Positions 10,208 to 20,897 of a stretch of 64,000 nt of DNA are shown piece after piece. The translations under genes were made by a program, and so were the position numbers. Under the pieces are notes generated by a model, which saw only the letters and a program-made list of their open reading frames with translations, ran no database searches and was not told the origin of the DNA. This stretch comes from Myxococcales bacterium (GTDB lineage Bacteria; Myxococcota; Polyangia; Polyangiales; Polyangiaceae). The DNA lies in assembly GCA_003151595.1 (NCBI GenBank), contig PLXW01000007.1, positions 4,403-68,402 of the forward strand. The letters are read 5' to 3'. Position 1 is the stretch's first letter, and every line of letters starts with the position of its first letter.

Positions 10208-11068
10208 CTATCCGCGCGTGTCTGCTGCGAGCACGCGTACGAGCTCGCGGGCGAAGAGCGAAGGGTGCTCGCGGTGCATGAAGTGGCCGCCCGGCATGCG
10301 AACGACCTCGTAGCCGCCGGTGAACCATGACGCGGCGCGGTCATAGGCTTCGGGCGGCAGGATGTCGTTCAATCCGGCGAACGAGACCGTAGGGACGCTG
10401 ATGCGCGATCGGAGCGAGCGCGGTGGGCGGAGGCGCATCGCGCGGTAGTAACCGAGCGCGGCGTCGAGCGAGCCCGGCTCACGGAAGGCGCGCTTCACCG
10501 CGTCGGTCTCACCCCGCGGCACACTCCACGCGGGCGACCAGCGCTGAACGAGCTCGTCGATGTGCGCGAAGTCGTCCGCGCGCGCCATCTCCACCGCGCC
10601 TCGTCGACGGAGCGAGAAGAAGTGGCGCGCGGACCACGCGAGGCGCGGCGTCGGACGGAGCGACGCGGGGTGCGGAATGGCGACGGTGACGAGCTTCGTC
10701 ACGCGCGCGGGCTCCAACGTCGCCGCGGAGTACGCGGCGCTCGCGCCCCAGTCGTGCCCCACGACGATCGCGCGCTCTTCGCCGAGCGCGCCGATCAAGG
10801 CGAGCGCGTCGCGACCGAGCGTGTCGCTGTCGTACGCGCCGTCAGCCGGGATCGCGGTCGGCGCGTAGCCGCGCGTGAACGGCGTGACCGCGCGAAAACC
10901 CGCCGCGGCGATCGCAGGGCGGACCGCATCCCACGTGTGCGCCGTGTCCGGGAAGCCGTGGAGCAAGAGGACGAGCGGCCCCTTGCCCTCCTCGAAGAAC
11001 GCGAAGCGAACACCGTTGGCGACGACGAACGACGGATCGGAGCGCAGGGCACGCGATGAGATGGTCAC
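10208..11068 (-). CDS. Alpha/beta hydrolase (epoxide hydrolase/dehalogenase-like)
   Basis: 286 aa. HGFPD (37-41) gives the oxyanion hole, GHDWGAS (Asp106) is the nucleophile elbow with Asp rather than Ser, and GGHFMHREHP near the C-terminus supplies the catalytic His. An Asp nucleophile with an HGFP motif is the pattern of epoxide hydrolases, haloalkane dehalogenases and fluoroacetate dehalogenases. No signal peptide, so cytoplasmic. Substrate cannot be deduced; the neighbours (glycosyltransferase, glycogen enzymes) do not point to a pathway. Confidence 0.82.
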   Translation of the reverse strand: MTISSRALRSDPSFVVANGVRFAFFEEGKGPLVLLLHGFPDTAHTWDAVRPAIAAAGFRAVTPFTRGYAPTAIPADGAYDSDTLGRDALALIGALGEERAIVVGHDWGASAAYSAATLEPARVTKLVTVAIPHPASLRPTPRLAWSARHFFSLRRRGAVEMARADDFAHIDELVQRWSPAWSVPRGETDAVKRAFREPGSLDAALGYYRAMRLRPPRSLRSRISVPTVSFAGLNDILPPEAYDRAASWFTGGYEVVRMPGGHFMHREHPSLFARELVRVLAADTRG

Positions 11069-11123
11069 GCCTCAGCGTTAGAGGCTGCGTCGCCAGGAGA
11101 CAAGGCGCCCACGACGACGCCCC

Positions 11124-13181
11124 TCACTTTCGCGCCGGCACGCGCGTCGTCTTCACCCATGCGCGCAGCACCTCGGCCACGCTCCACGCCTGCGCCACGC
11201 ACCCGCGCGGAACGAACGGCGACTCGGCGTCGAACACCTCGCTGATCGATCCGATGCACGCCTCGCCGAGGTGCGGCGCGAACGCGAGCACCACGCCGCG
11301 AGCTCCTTCGAGATCGTCCGCGTGAACGCGCAGGTACGCGTCGACGTACGGGCCCACGAGCCAACCCCAGACGGTCCCCTGGTGATACGCGGCGTCGCGC
11401 GCGCGAAGGTCGCCGTCATACTGCCCTTTGTAATCGGGCTCGCTCGGCCCGAGCGATCGCAGGCCGACCGGCGTGAGGAGCTGCGCGCGCGACGTCTCGA
11501 GAACCGCCGCCCATCGGGCCTCGTCGAGCACCGGATGCGGCAGCGACATCGCGATGAGCTGATTGGGGCGCAACGAAGGATCGTCGCGCCGACCGCTCGC
11601 GCCGCCGTCGATGACGTCGACCACGTCGTACAGATGCCCGCGCTCGGCGCACCAGAAGCGGCGATTGAACGACTCGCGCGCGCGATCGCGCAGCTCACCG
11701 AGGACCGCGCCGACCTTCGCGCTCTGCTCTTCGTCGACCCATCGCGCTATGAGGCACAGCGCGTTGAACCACAGCGCGTTGATCTCCACGGCCTTGCCGC
11801 GCCGCGGAGTCACGACCCAGTCGTCGACCTTCGCGTCCATCCACGTGAGCTGATAACCGTCGGCCCCTTGCGAGAGGAGCGCGTCGTTCGGATCGACGTG
11901 GATGCCGAAGCGCGTCCCACGGACGTGGTGCTCGACGATGTCCATCAACGCGGGGAGGAGCTCGCGCAGCGTCGCGCGATCGCCAGTGTGCTCGAGGTAG
12001 CGATCGACGGCGTGGAAGAACCAGAGCGTGGCGTCGGCCGTGTGATAGAGCCCCTCGTTTTTCCCTTCGGGGAACATGTTGGGGAGCAGGCCGTCCTTCA
12101 CGTGGCGAGCGAACATCTTCAGGATGTGGGCTGCCTCTTCGTGCCGCCCGGTCACGAGCGTGAGCCCCTCGAGCGAGATCATGGTGTCTCGCCCCCAGTC
12201 GGTGAACCAGTGGTAGCCGGCGATGACCGTGCGTGCGCGCCCGCGGTCGGGGCCGGCCGGCTTGATCTCGTCGGCGCGCGTCGCGGGGCGAATGACGAAC
12301 GCGTCGGCGGCCAGGACCAGCTCGGCCCCCATGCCTTCCCGTGCGCGCGCGTCGACCGCGTCGACGAGCGCGACGCGGCGCGCGCGTTCGGCGGCGAAGA
12401 GCGAGGGGACGTCGAGCGCGGACGCGGCATCGCGCTCGTCGGTGGTCATCACGAGCGACGCCGCCTCCCCCTCCGAGAGATCGATCGCGAACGCGCCGAC
12501 GGAGACGAGCCCGCCGACATGGTCGTAGCCGCGGCACTGCTCTTCTCGGAAGTTGAGCTCGGGCGTCCGCTGCGCGTCGACGGCTCCGCGCGCGCGCTCG
12601 GCGATCGCGCGGAGGTACACCGTCGGGACGTCGCCGCCCGGTGTGACGGTCCACAGGAGGCCGTCGGCGCGCGCCGCGTAGCGCGTGCTGGGATCGAGCG
12701 CGAGCGCCCCTTCGTGCGGCCTCACGTGCATCGCGGGACGAAGGCGAAGCGTGATGTCGCGCGGCGCCGTCACCACGCGCCACACGACGCACGTCGTATT
12801 TCGCGCGTGAGGAACGACGACGCTCTTCTCGATCACGACGCCCGAGGCCTCGTAGCGCCATACCGGGAGCCCGTCCTCGAACCGCACGTCGGCCAGCGCG
12901 TCGGGGAGGTGCGGCGCCTCGCCGAACGGCTCGCCCCCTTCGAGAGGGACCACCGTGCCGTCGACGTCGATGGACGCCTCGACGCGGCTCACGATCATCG
13001 TGCGGCCGAGCGGCGCCGGGAGTGCGGCGATGAGAAGGCCGTGGAAGCGTCGCGTGGTGACGCCGCCCAGGGTGCCGCAAGCGTAGCCGCCGAGACCGTT
13101 CGCCAGGAGCCACTCACGCGTCGTGAGCGCCTCGGTGGTCTCGCTCCGTTGCCAGCCGATTCGCGTCAGACGCGTGGTCAT
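11124..13181 (-). CDS. Glycogen debranching enzyme (amylo-alpha-1,6-glucosidase family)
   Basis: 685 aa from the ATG at 13181, 13 bases after the TreZ stop. The N-terminal domain has the family pattern REWLLANGLGGYACGT and TTRRFHGLL. The (alpha/alpha)6 catalytic domain carries YHWFTDWGRDTMISLEGL (about 322-339), NMFPEGKNEGLYHTADATLW and AAYHQGTVWGWLVGPY. This is the bacterial/archaeal GDE type, which hydrolyses alpha-1,6 branches of glycogen or limit dextrins, and not GH13 GlgX. Next to TreZ it suggests a shared glycogen-to-trehalose route. A longer open frame upstream (to 13283) would overlap treZ and lacks a better ribosome site. Confidence 0.9.
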   Translation of the reverse strand: MTTRLTRIGWQRSETTEALTTREWLLANGLGGYACGTLGGVTTRRFHGLLIAALPAPLGRTMIVSRVEASIDVDGTVVPLEGGEPFGEAPHLPDALADVRFEDGLPVWRYEASGVVIEKSVVVPHARNTTCVVWRVVTAPRDITLRLRPAMHVRPHEGALALDPSTRYAARADGLLWTVTPGGDVPTVYLRAIAERARGAVDAQRTPELNFREEQCRGYDHVGGLVSVGAFAIDLSEGEAASLVMTTDERDAASALDVPSLFAAERARRVALVDAVDARAREGMGAELVLAADAFVIRPATRADEIKPAGPDRGRARTVIAGYHWFTDWGRDTMISLEGLTLVTGRHEEAAHILKMFARHVKDGLLPNMFPEGKNEGLYHTADATLWFFHAVDRYLEHTGDRATLRELLPALMDIVEHHVRGTRFGIHVDPNDALLSQGADGYQLTWMDAKVDDWVVTPRRGKAVEINALWFNALCLIARWVDEEQSAKVGAVLGELRDRARESFNRRFWCAERGHLYDVVDVIDGGASGRRDDPSLRPNQLIAMSLPHPVLDEARWAAVLETSRAQLLTPVGLRSLGPSEPDYKGQYDGDLRARDAAYHQGTVWGWLVGPYVDAYLRVHADDLEGARGVVLAFAPHLGEACIGSISEVFDAESPFVPRGCVAQAWSVAEVLRAWVKTTRVPARK

Positions 13182-13194
13182 CCTTGGCCCTCGC

Positions 13195-15081
13195 TCAGCT
13201 CTCGCCGGACGGCGGCGCGAGCACGGTCGTCTGCTGACCGCCGATCCGCCATCCGTCCTCGCCGTCCGCCGGCCCCACGCCATCGCCGCCGTACGCGCGA
13301 TCCTCGGTCGACAGGATCACCTGCCAGTGCCGCCCGCGCGGCGGCGCGATGATCGGATCGGCGATCGATTCGCGCGTGAGCTCGCGGCCGAGGTTCACCA
13401 CCACGAGCCGGTCTCCTCCATCGCAGAAATACCGGAGCGCGAAGGCGTCCTCCGAGAGGACCGTGCCGTGAATGCGATCACCCCGTTGCATGGCGAAGGC
13501 AGGGTCGTCGCGGCGGAGGCGGAGCAGATCGCGGTAGAAGCGCGTGACGTGCACGTTGCGATCGCGCTCGCCCGCGTCGAGCTTGCACTTCTCGAACGTC
13601 GCCCGAGCCGACGGCGAGTCGAGCGCGCGCCGCGTCGCTTCGTTATCCATCGACGGGAACTGGCTGAGGAACTCCGCGCGCCCCTTGGCCACGAGCTTCG
13701 CCAGCTCCTCGCCGTGATCGGCGAAGAAGAGAAACGGCGCCGACGAGCCGAACTCTTCGCCTTGAAAGAGCATCGGGGTCTGCGGAGCGAGGAGCAGCAA
13801 CGCGACCAGCGCGCGGTGCTTCGCGGGCGACGTCCGCTGCCACAGCCGCTCACCGCGGGCCCCGTTCGCGACCTGATCGTGGTTCTCGAGGAACGTGACG
13901 AACGCCGTCGACAAGAGATCGAACGCCGGAGCTCCGCGCGCCCCTTCTTGCCAAGCGTAGCGTTGCCCCTGAAAGAGGAACCCCCACTTCACGGCCGCGA
14001 TCAGCTCCTGCGGCGTGCCATGCGTGTCGGCGTAGTACGCCTCGCGCTGCCCCGTCGCGGCGACGGAGGCGGAGTGATGGAAGTCGTCGTTCCACAGCGC
14101 GTCGAGGCCGTACCCACCGTCAGCCGCCGAGCGCGCCAGACGCGCATCTTGCGGTTCGTTCTCCGCCACCAGCACGATCGATCGCCCGTTCTCCGCCGCT
14201 TCGCGCGCGCGCTGGGCGATCGCGGCGATGAGATGATTGGGCGAGGCGTCGTGGATCGATTGCGTCGCGTCGAGGCGCAAGCCGTCGAAATGGAACTCGT
14301 CGATCCAGTACCCGGCGTTGGCCACGACGAGATCGCGCACCGGGCCCGAGTCGTCGCCGTCGTAGTTGATCGATTCGCCCCAGTCGTTCGTGTAGCGCGA
14401 CGTGAAGTACGACGAGGAGAGCTCGCGCAGATAGCAGCCGTCGGGGCCGAAGTGGTTGTAGACGACGTCGAGGATCACGCCGAGCCCGTGCGCGTGCGCT
14501 TCGTCGACGAAGCGTCGCAGGTCGTCGGGCGAGCCGTAGACGTGCGCCGGCGCGTAGAGGTCGACGCCGTCGTAGCCCCAGCCGAACGCGCCGGGGAACT
14601 CGGCGATGGGCATCACTTCGAGGAGCGTGATGCCGAGCTCCTTCAAGCGGGGGAGCTCGCGCGCGGCGGCGGCGTAGGTCCCTTCGCGCGTGAGCGTGCC
14701 GAAGTGAAGCTCGTAAACGACGGCGCCCTGGATTCGCGTTCCTCGCCATCCACGATCGCGCCAGACGTACGTCGCGGGGTCCACGACCTCCGACGGACCG
14801 TGCGGCCCCTCGGGTTGAGAGCGCGAGGCGGGATCCGGGAACTCGTCCTTCCCGTCGAGTCGGTAACGGTAGCGCGAGCCTGCGCGCACGCCGTCAACGG
14901 TCGCTTCGAAGTACCCCTTCCGTTCAGGGTCGGTGCGCATGGGGTGCGCGCGTCCGTCGACGACGACCTCGACGCGGCTCCGCGCCGGCGCCCACACGCG
15001 GAAGTGAACGGCGTCGCGGAGGGCGCCCTGGACCTCGGCCCCGACGTGGATGCGACGCGAAGGGTGCGCTTGGTTCGTCAT
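13195..15081 (-). CDS. treZ: Malto-oligosyltrehalose trehalohydrolase
   Basis: 628 aa from the ATG at 15081. An N-terminal CBM48-like domain (VHFRVWAPARSRVEVVVDG) precedes a GH13 barrel typical of TreZ: VVYELHFGTLTREGTY, FPGAFGWGYDGVDLYAP, DVVYNHFGPDG, FDGLRLDAT (nucleophile Asp271), VAENEPQD (acid/base Glu307) and ENHDQVAN (Asp402). The enzyme releases trehalose from maltooligosyl-trehalose made by TreY. No treY is in this window. Order is amtB, treZ, debranching enzyme on the minus strand, with 13 bases between the last two, so those are probably co-transcribed. Confidence 0.93.
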   Translation of the reverse strand: MTNQAHPSRRIHVGAEVQGALRDAVHFRVWAPARSRVEVVVDGRAHPMRTDPERKGYFEATVDGVRAGSRYRYRLDGKDEFPDPASRSQPEGPHGPSEVVDPATYVWRDRGWRGTRIQGAVVYELHFGTLTREGTYAAAARELPRLKELGITLLEVMPIAEFPGAFGWGYDGVDLYAPAHVYGSPDDLRRFVDEAHAHGLGVILDVVYNHFGPDGCYLRELSSSYFTSRYTNDWGESINYDGDDSGPVRDLVVANAGYWIDEFHFDGLRLDATQSIHDASPNHLIAAIAQRAREAAENGRSIVLVAENEPQDARLARSAADGGYGLDALWNDDFHHSASVAATGQREAYYADTHGTPQELIAAVKWGFLFQGQRYAWQEGARGAPAFDLLSTAFVTFLENHDQVANGARGERLWQRTSPAKHRALVALLLLAPQTPMLFQGEEFGSSAPFLFFADHGEELAKLVAKGRAEFLSQFPSMDNEATRRALDSPSARATFEKCKLDAGERDRNVHVTRFYRDLLRLRRDDPAFAMQRGDRIHGTVLSEDAFALRYFCDGGDRLVVVNLGRELTRESIADPIIAPPRGRHWQVILSTEDRAYGGDGVGPADGEDGWRIGGQQTTVLAPPSGES

Positions 15082-15216
15082 CGAGCGATCTCGGCGACAG
15101 CCGGTGCAATGGAGGTGCCGCGTGCGAGGCGCCTGATCTTGCGTCGACTCATGCGGCAGCGCTGTGGCGAAACCGTCACGCCTGCGCAGAAGCGCGCCGC
15201 GACACACGCTGCGCCG

Positions 15217-16434
<1,218 letters not shown>

Positions 16435-16483
16435 GCAGGGGTTTGTGTAACGCGCCGAGTGTTTCATCCCGGTTTCGCGTCGG

Positions 16484-16511
16484 TTGCTCTTCGCGCCGCG
16501 CGTCTTATGCT
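16484..16511 (+). promoter_or_regulatory. Possible sigma-70 promoter for aguAB
   Basis: TTGCTC at 16484-16489 and TATGCT at 16506-16511 are separated by 16 bases, and transcription would begin near 16518, about 40 bases before the aguA GTG. The match is moderate and judged by eye in a GC-rich region. I saw no sigma-54 (GG-N10-GC) element in the intergenic region on either strand. Confidence 0.3.
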
Positions 16512-16559
16512 GCGCGCGTTTCGAGACGCGAAAACGAGCGAGAACGAGGAAGAACCGCC

Positions 16560-17579
16560 GTGACGACGACGAGTGGATTCGCACAGCCCGCTGAGTGGGA
16601 GCCGCACGCGGCGTGCTGGGTGGCGTGGCCGAGCGCCGGAGATCTATGGCTAGAGAACATCGCGCCCGCGCGGCAGGCGTGGGTGGCGATGGCGCGCGCG
16701 ATCGGCGAGGGCGAACGGCTCGAGGTGCTCGTGCCCGACGACGCGCAAGAGCGACTCGCGAAAGACGCGCTGCGCGGGATCGACGCGCGCTTTCATCGCG
16801 TGCCGTTCGGCGACATCTGGATGCGCGACATCGCGCCGATCTTCGTACGCGACGCGAGCGGCAACGTCGCGACGGCCCGCTTCGGGTTCAACGGGTGGGG
16901 CGGGAAATACGTCCTCGAGCACGACGACGAGGTGGCAGCCCGCGTCGCGAAGATCGCCGGACTGCGCGAGTTCGACGCGACGTGGATCCTCGAAGGGGGA
17001 TCGATCGACGTCGACGGCGAAGGGGCGTGCCTCACGACCCGGCAGTGCCTCCTCAACCCGAACCGCAACCCGTCGATGGACGCCCGCGCGATCGAAGCGG
17101 GGCTTCGCGACGCGCTCGGGATCACGACGACGATCTGGCTCGGCGACGGTCTGCAAAACGATCACACCGACGGCCACGTAGACAACATCGCCCGCTTCGT
17201 CGCGCCCGGCGTCGCGCTTTGCATGGAAGCGCGCGGGGACGACGATCCGAATCGCGAAGCCCTCGAGGCCATTGCGCGCGATCTGGCGAACGCCAAGGAC
17301 GCACGCGGTCGGAAGCTCGAGGTGGTGCGCGTGCCGTCGCCGGGGCGCGTCGTGGACGACGACGGGCGGATCGTGCCGGCGAGCTTCGCGAACTTCTACA
17401 TCGGCAACCGCGTGGTGGTGGTGCCGACGTACGGAACGAAGTGGGACGACGAGGCGGTGGAGAAGATCGGCGCGCTCTTCCCCGGACGGCGCGCGGTCGG
17501 CGTGAACGCGCGCGCGATTCTCACCGGCGGCGGCGCCTTCCACTGCATCACGCAGCAGCAACCGCGAGGACGATCATGA
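16560..17579 (+). CDS. aguA: Agmatine deiminase
   Basis: 339 aa from the GTG at 16560, with a purine-rich ribosome site (ACGAGGAAGA) upstream. Peptidylarginine-deiminase fold motifs are complete: AEWEPHAACWVAWPS, FGDIWMRDIAPIF, FNGWGGKY, LEGGSID, NDHTDGHVDN and the nucleophile in GGGAFHCITQQQP (Cys329). It converts agmatine to N-carbamoylputrescine and ammonia in the cytoplasm. The stop overlaps the aguB start (ATGA). Together they make putrescine from arginine-derived agmatine; no arginine decarboxylase is in the window. Confidence 0.95.
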   Translation: MTTTSGFAQPAEWEPHAACWVAWPSAGDLWLENIAPARQAWVAMARAIGEGERLEVLVPDDAQERLAKDALRGIDARFHRVPFGDIWMRDIAPIFVRDASGNVATARFGFNGWGGKYVLEHDDEVAARVAKIAGLREFDATWILEGGSIDVDGEGACLTTRQCLLNPNRNPSMDARAIEAGLRDALGITTTIWLGDGLQNDHTDGHVDNIARFVAPGVALCMEARGDDDPNREALEAIARDLANAKDARGRKLEVVRVPSPGRVVDDDGRIVPASFANFYIGNRVVVVPTYGTKWDDEAVEKIGALFPGRRAVGVNARAILTGGGAFHCITQQQPRGRS

Positions 17580-18457
17580 GCGAGACGGCGAAAACGAGAA
17601 TGGTCACCGTCGCGGCGATTCAGTGCTCGCTCGGCGACTCGCGCGAAGAGAACGTGGCGCGCGTCGAAGCGCACGTGCGCGCGGCGGCGAAGAGCGGCGC
17701 GCAGATCATCTTGCCGCCCGAGCTGTTCGAAGGGCCGTACTTCTGCCGCCACGAGCGAGAGTCGTTCTTCGACTGGGCGCGGCCGTTCGACGGCAACGAG
17801 ACGATCGCGCGCTTCGCCAACATCGCGCGCGACCTCGACGTCGTCATCCCGGTGTCGTTCTTCGAGCGCGCGGGGCAGGCGCACTACAACAGCGTGGCGA
17901 TGATCGACGCCGGCGGCGCGGTGATGGGCCTCTACCGAAAGAGCCACATCCCCGACGGGCCCGGCTACGAGGAGAAGTTCTACTTCCGCGGCGGCGACAC
18001 GGGGTTTCGCGTGTGGGAGACGAAGCACGCGAAGGTCGGCGTCGGCATCTGCTGGGACCAGTGGTTCCCGGAGAGCGCGCGGGCGATGGCGCTGCTCGGC
18101 GCGGAGGTCCTCTTCTATCCGACGGCGATCGGCTCGGAGCCAGCCGATCCGTCGCTCGACACGCGCGACCCGTGGCAGCGCGTGATGATCGGTCACGCCA
18201 TCGCGAACGTGATGCCCGTGGTCGCCTCGAACCGGATCGGGACCGAGGAGGGGCAGACGTTCTATGGGTCGTCGTTCATCGCCAACCCGCGCGGCGACAA
18301 GGTGGCCGAGATGGGGCGCGAGGACGAAGGGGTGATCACGGCGCAGTTCGATCTCGCGCAGCTGCGACGCACGCGGGCGGCGTGGGGGTTCTTCAGGGAT
18401 CGACGGCCGGAGCTGTACGGCGCGCTCGTGACGGCGGACGGCAAGACGACGACGTAG
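17576..18457 (+). CDS. aguB: N-carbamoylputrescine amidase
   Basis: 293 aa from the ATG at 17576. Nitrilase-superfamily triad is intact: Glu49 (PPELFEGPYFC), Lys122 (YRKSHIPDGPGYEEKFYF) and Cys159 (GICWDQWFPE). PDGPGYEEKFYF and CWDQWFPESAR are typical of carbamoylputrescine amidase rather than other nitrilases. It hydrolyses carbamoylputrescine to putrescine, CO2 and ammonia. Coupled to aguA by an ATGA overlap. It ends directly against the convergent stop of the next gene at 18458. Confidence 0.95.
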   Translation: MSETAKTRMVTVAAIQCSLGDSREENVARVEAHVRAAAKSGAQIILPPELFEGPYFCRHERESFFDWARPFDGNETIARFANIARDLDVVIPVSFFERAGQAHYNSVAMIDAGGAVMGLYRKSHIPDGPGYEEKFYFRGGDTGFRVWETKHAKVGVGICWDQWFPESARAMALLGAEVLFYPTAIGSEPADPSLDTRDPWQRVMIGHAIANVMPVVASNRIGTEEGQTFYGSSFIANPRGDKVAEMGREDEGVITAQFDLAQLRRTRAAWGFFRDRRPELYGALVTADGKTTT

Positions 18458-20812
18458 TCACGCGCCGCGCGCGCGCGTGCGTTCGTCGACCTGATCACGC
18501 GTGAGGATGGCGTCGATGTCGCGGGCGCGAATGACATCGCCTTCGCAAGCCGTGACCAACCGCTGAACCATCGAGGCTAGCTCGGCGTCCTCGCCCTCGA
18601 AGGGGCAGTCGAGGAGGCGCGCGAACGCCGCGTCTTCGATGCCGACGGGAATGCCTCGCGTGCGGAGCCCTTCGCGCGCCAGGCGATCGCTGACGATGGC
18701 GCGCAGGTCTTCCGGGCGATCGCGGAGTCGCGGGAGCGCGCACGACGAGGTGGGGGCGAAGCGGGCGGCGAGCGACGGGTCGAGGCGGCCGATCGCTTCG
18801 AGCGCGTCCTTCGGCGACGTGGATGTCATCGCCAGCGCGAAATCGAGCTGTTTTCCCCCACTCTCCCACGGCGCACGCTTCTCTTCGTGGGCGGCGGCAA
18901 GGATGCGTTGGACGTCGATCGGAAGCGCGGCGCCATCGACCACCAAGAGCAACCCGCGATCAGCCAGCGCCAGCGGCGACAGCGACGGATCGCGCCAGCG
19001 CGACGGATCGTGCTCGCGCGCCACGGTCCCATCGACGACGACGAACGGCTCGCCGCGACGCGCGGTCGCCAGGTGCGCACGCGCGACGTAGGGCACGGGA
19101 TCGGTCCCCGGCGGCGCGTGAACGAAGAGAGTCCGCCCCGCGCGGAGCGTCCCTTCGATGGCATCGAACGCGAGGCGCGCTGCCGCCGAGTAGATCCCCA
19201 CCGTCGCCGGGCGCGCGAGGCGCTCGGCCGCGAGCACGTGAACCCCCGCGCGACGATCGAGCTCACCGGTCGCCACGGCGAGCGCCGCGACGGCTTCCTC
19301 CGCCGTGACCTTGGAGACGCGCTCTCGCTCCAGGCTCCGCGCCAGCGACGCGCGCGCATGACACATCGCCGCCAGCGCATCGGCGAGCCGCTTGATCGCG
19401 CGCGCCTCTTCCAGCGAGAGCGCCGACGCCCGGCGGCCGCGCGGCAGGACGAGCAGCCCCTCCGCCTCACCCGCGCGCGTGACGACCGCCGCGAGCATCG
19501 CGCCGCGGTCCTGCATCCATCGCGCGTACGGGCGAAGCTCCGCGCGGCGGACCTGAAACGCGTCGAGGACCTCGAGGCGCAGGATCGCTTCGTGCTCGGC
19601 GGCGGCGATGCTGACGAGCAACGCGGGGAGCGACGCTTGATCGCCGTGCCCCGCTGGCCCCCCATGCGCGTAGCCGGCGGCGTCGACCCGCGTGACGCGC
19701 ATCGGATCGAACGTCCACAGCTCGGGCGACGCCGCATCGAGCCCCGCAGGTGCGCGCAGCGCGACGAGCGCTTCACGGACCGCTTCGTCGGGATCCGTAC
19801 GGAGAAGCGCCTCGTGTGCCGCGGCCACGGCGTCGAGCCACGCGCCGCGCGCAGGACGGAGCGGCTCTTCGATCCACGGCGCCGCAGCGCCGATCGCCAG
19901 CGCGAGCACGCCGAAGATCCCGACGACGGCCGGCGCGTCCCACGGGCGTCCCTGAGCCACGCCCGCGCCCAGCATGAGGATCGGTCCCCCCACGATCGTG
20001 AGCGCGATCGCCCGACGCGACGCGCGCGCGAGATCGACCGGGTCACCGCGCAACGTCACCGAGCACACGAGCACCGACGCCAGCGCCAACGCCACGCGTG
20101 CGATCGACTCCGCCTCCGCGAGCCCCAGGAACCAGAGGGCGAACGCGATCCCCGCCGTCGCCGCGCCGAGCCCTGCGGCGGCGTGCATCCGCGCCGCGAC
20201 GCCGAGCTCGAGCCTTCGAACGATGGCGACGCGCCACGCTTCGGTCACGACGATCGCGAACGCTGCGATCGCGCACACGAGCCCGATCGCCACTGCGGCC
20301 GACGCGAACCCGCCGTGAGCACCCGACGCATTCGCGACGTGCGCTCCCACGCCGATCGCCGCCAGCGTCGCCAGCGACGCCGACGCGATCCACGGGCGCG
20401 ACGCGCGAAGCCGCGCGATTCCGAAGGGCGCTGCGACCCGGGTGATCGCCACGCGCGCCGCGATCGACGCCGCGAACCCGCCCGACAGGCCGAAGACGCC
20501 GACCCATCCCCCCGCCTCGGGCGCGCCGAGCGACGCGATCGAGATCGCGAGGCCCCACTCGGCCAGCGAAGTCCAGCGATCGCGCGCGCCCGCTCGCCAG
20601 GCGATCGCGATCGCCCCCACGGCGCAGGCCCACGCGAGCGCGCTCCGTCCCTCCGCCGCGCGCAGCGCCGCCGCCGCGACGTAGACCGTCGACGCCACCA
20701 GCACGAGGCGCGTCCGAAGCCCGAACAGGCTCGCTTCCGGCGCGCCACCGCCCGGCGCGCTCGCCTCGGGCGGGCTCGCTTCGGGCGCGCGCGGATCGAC
20801 GATCCCGGACAT
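18458..20812 (-). CDS. Polytopic membrane protein with degenerate NtrC-like AAA domain
   Basis: 784 aa from the ATG at 20812. The N-terminal part (to about residue 310) is a series of roughly ten hydrophobic helices rich in Ala. A soluble middle region (about 320-520) looks GAF-like. The C-terminal part (about 545-784) follows the NtrC AAA layout but is stripped: where Walker A should be there is HAPPGTDPVPY, there is no GAFTGA loop, Walker B is LLLVVDGAALP without the Glu, yet LPRLRDRPEDLRAIV matches the conserved PLRERPEDI motif and the helical lid follows. No HTH is seen at the end. It cannot be a normal sigma-54 activator; probably a membrane-bound pseudo-regulator. Divergent from the pseudo-ABC operon. 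Confidence 0.65.
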   Translation of the reverse strand: MSGIVDPRAPEASPPEASAPGGGAPEASLFGLRTRLVLVASTVYVAAAALRAAEGRSALAWACAVGAIAIAWRAGARDRWTSLAEWGLAISIASLGAPEAGGWVGVFGLSGGFAASIAARVAITRVAAPFGIARLRASRPWIASASLATLAAIGVGAHVANASGAHGGFASAAVAIGLVCAIAAFAIVVTEAWRVAIVRRLELGVAARMHAAAGLGAATAGIAFALWFLGLAEAESIARVALALASVLVCSVTLRGDPVDLARASRRAIALTIVGGPILMLGAGVAQGRPWDAPAVVGIFGVLALAIGAAAPWIEEPLRPARGAWLDAVAAAHEALLRTDPDEAVREALVALRAPAGLDAASPELWTFDPMRVTRVDAAGYAHGGPAGHGDQASLPALLVSIAAAEHEAILRLEVLDAFQVRRAELRPYARWMQDRGAMLAAVVTRAGEAEGLLVLPRGRRASALSLEEARAIKRLADALAAMCHARASLARSLERERVSKVTAEEAVAALAVATGELDRRAGVHVLAAERLARPATVGIYSAAARLAFDAIEGTLRAGRTLFVHAPPGTDPVPYVARAHLATARRGEPFVVVDGTVAREHDPSRWRDPSLSPLALADRGLLLVVDGAALPIDVQRILAAAHEEKRAPWESGGKQLDFALAMTSTSPKDALEAIGRLDPSLAARFAPTSSCALPRLRDRPEDLRAIVSDRLAREGLRTRGIPVGIEDAAFARLLDCPFEGEDAELASMVQRLVTACEGDVIRARDIDAILTRDQVDERTRARGA

Positions 20813-20897
20813 CGCGCGAAGAGAAGCACATGAGCCGCCTTCGCGCCCGCATTGCGCCCGCATTTCAAGCGCGGTCTTTTCGTGGTTTCTTTCGGGC

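Noticed and set aside
11271..13352. Plus-strand 693-aa open frame
   Set aside because: Antisense of the debranching enzyme gene.
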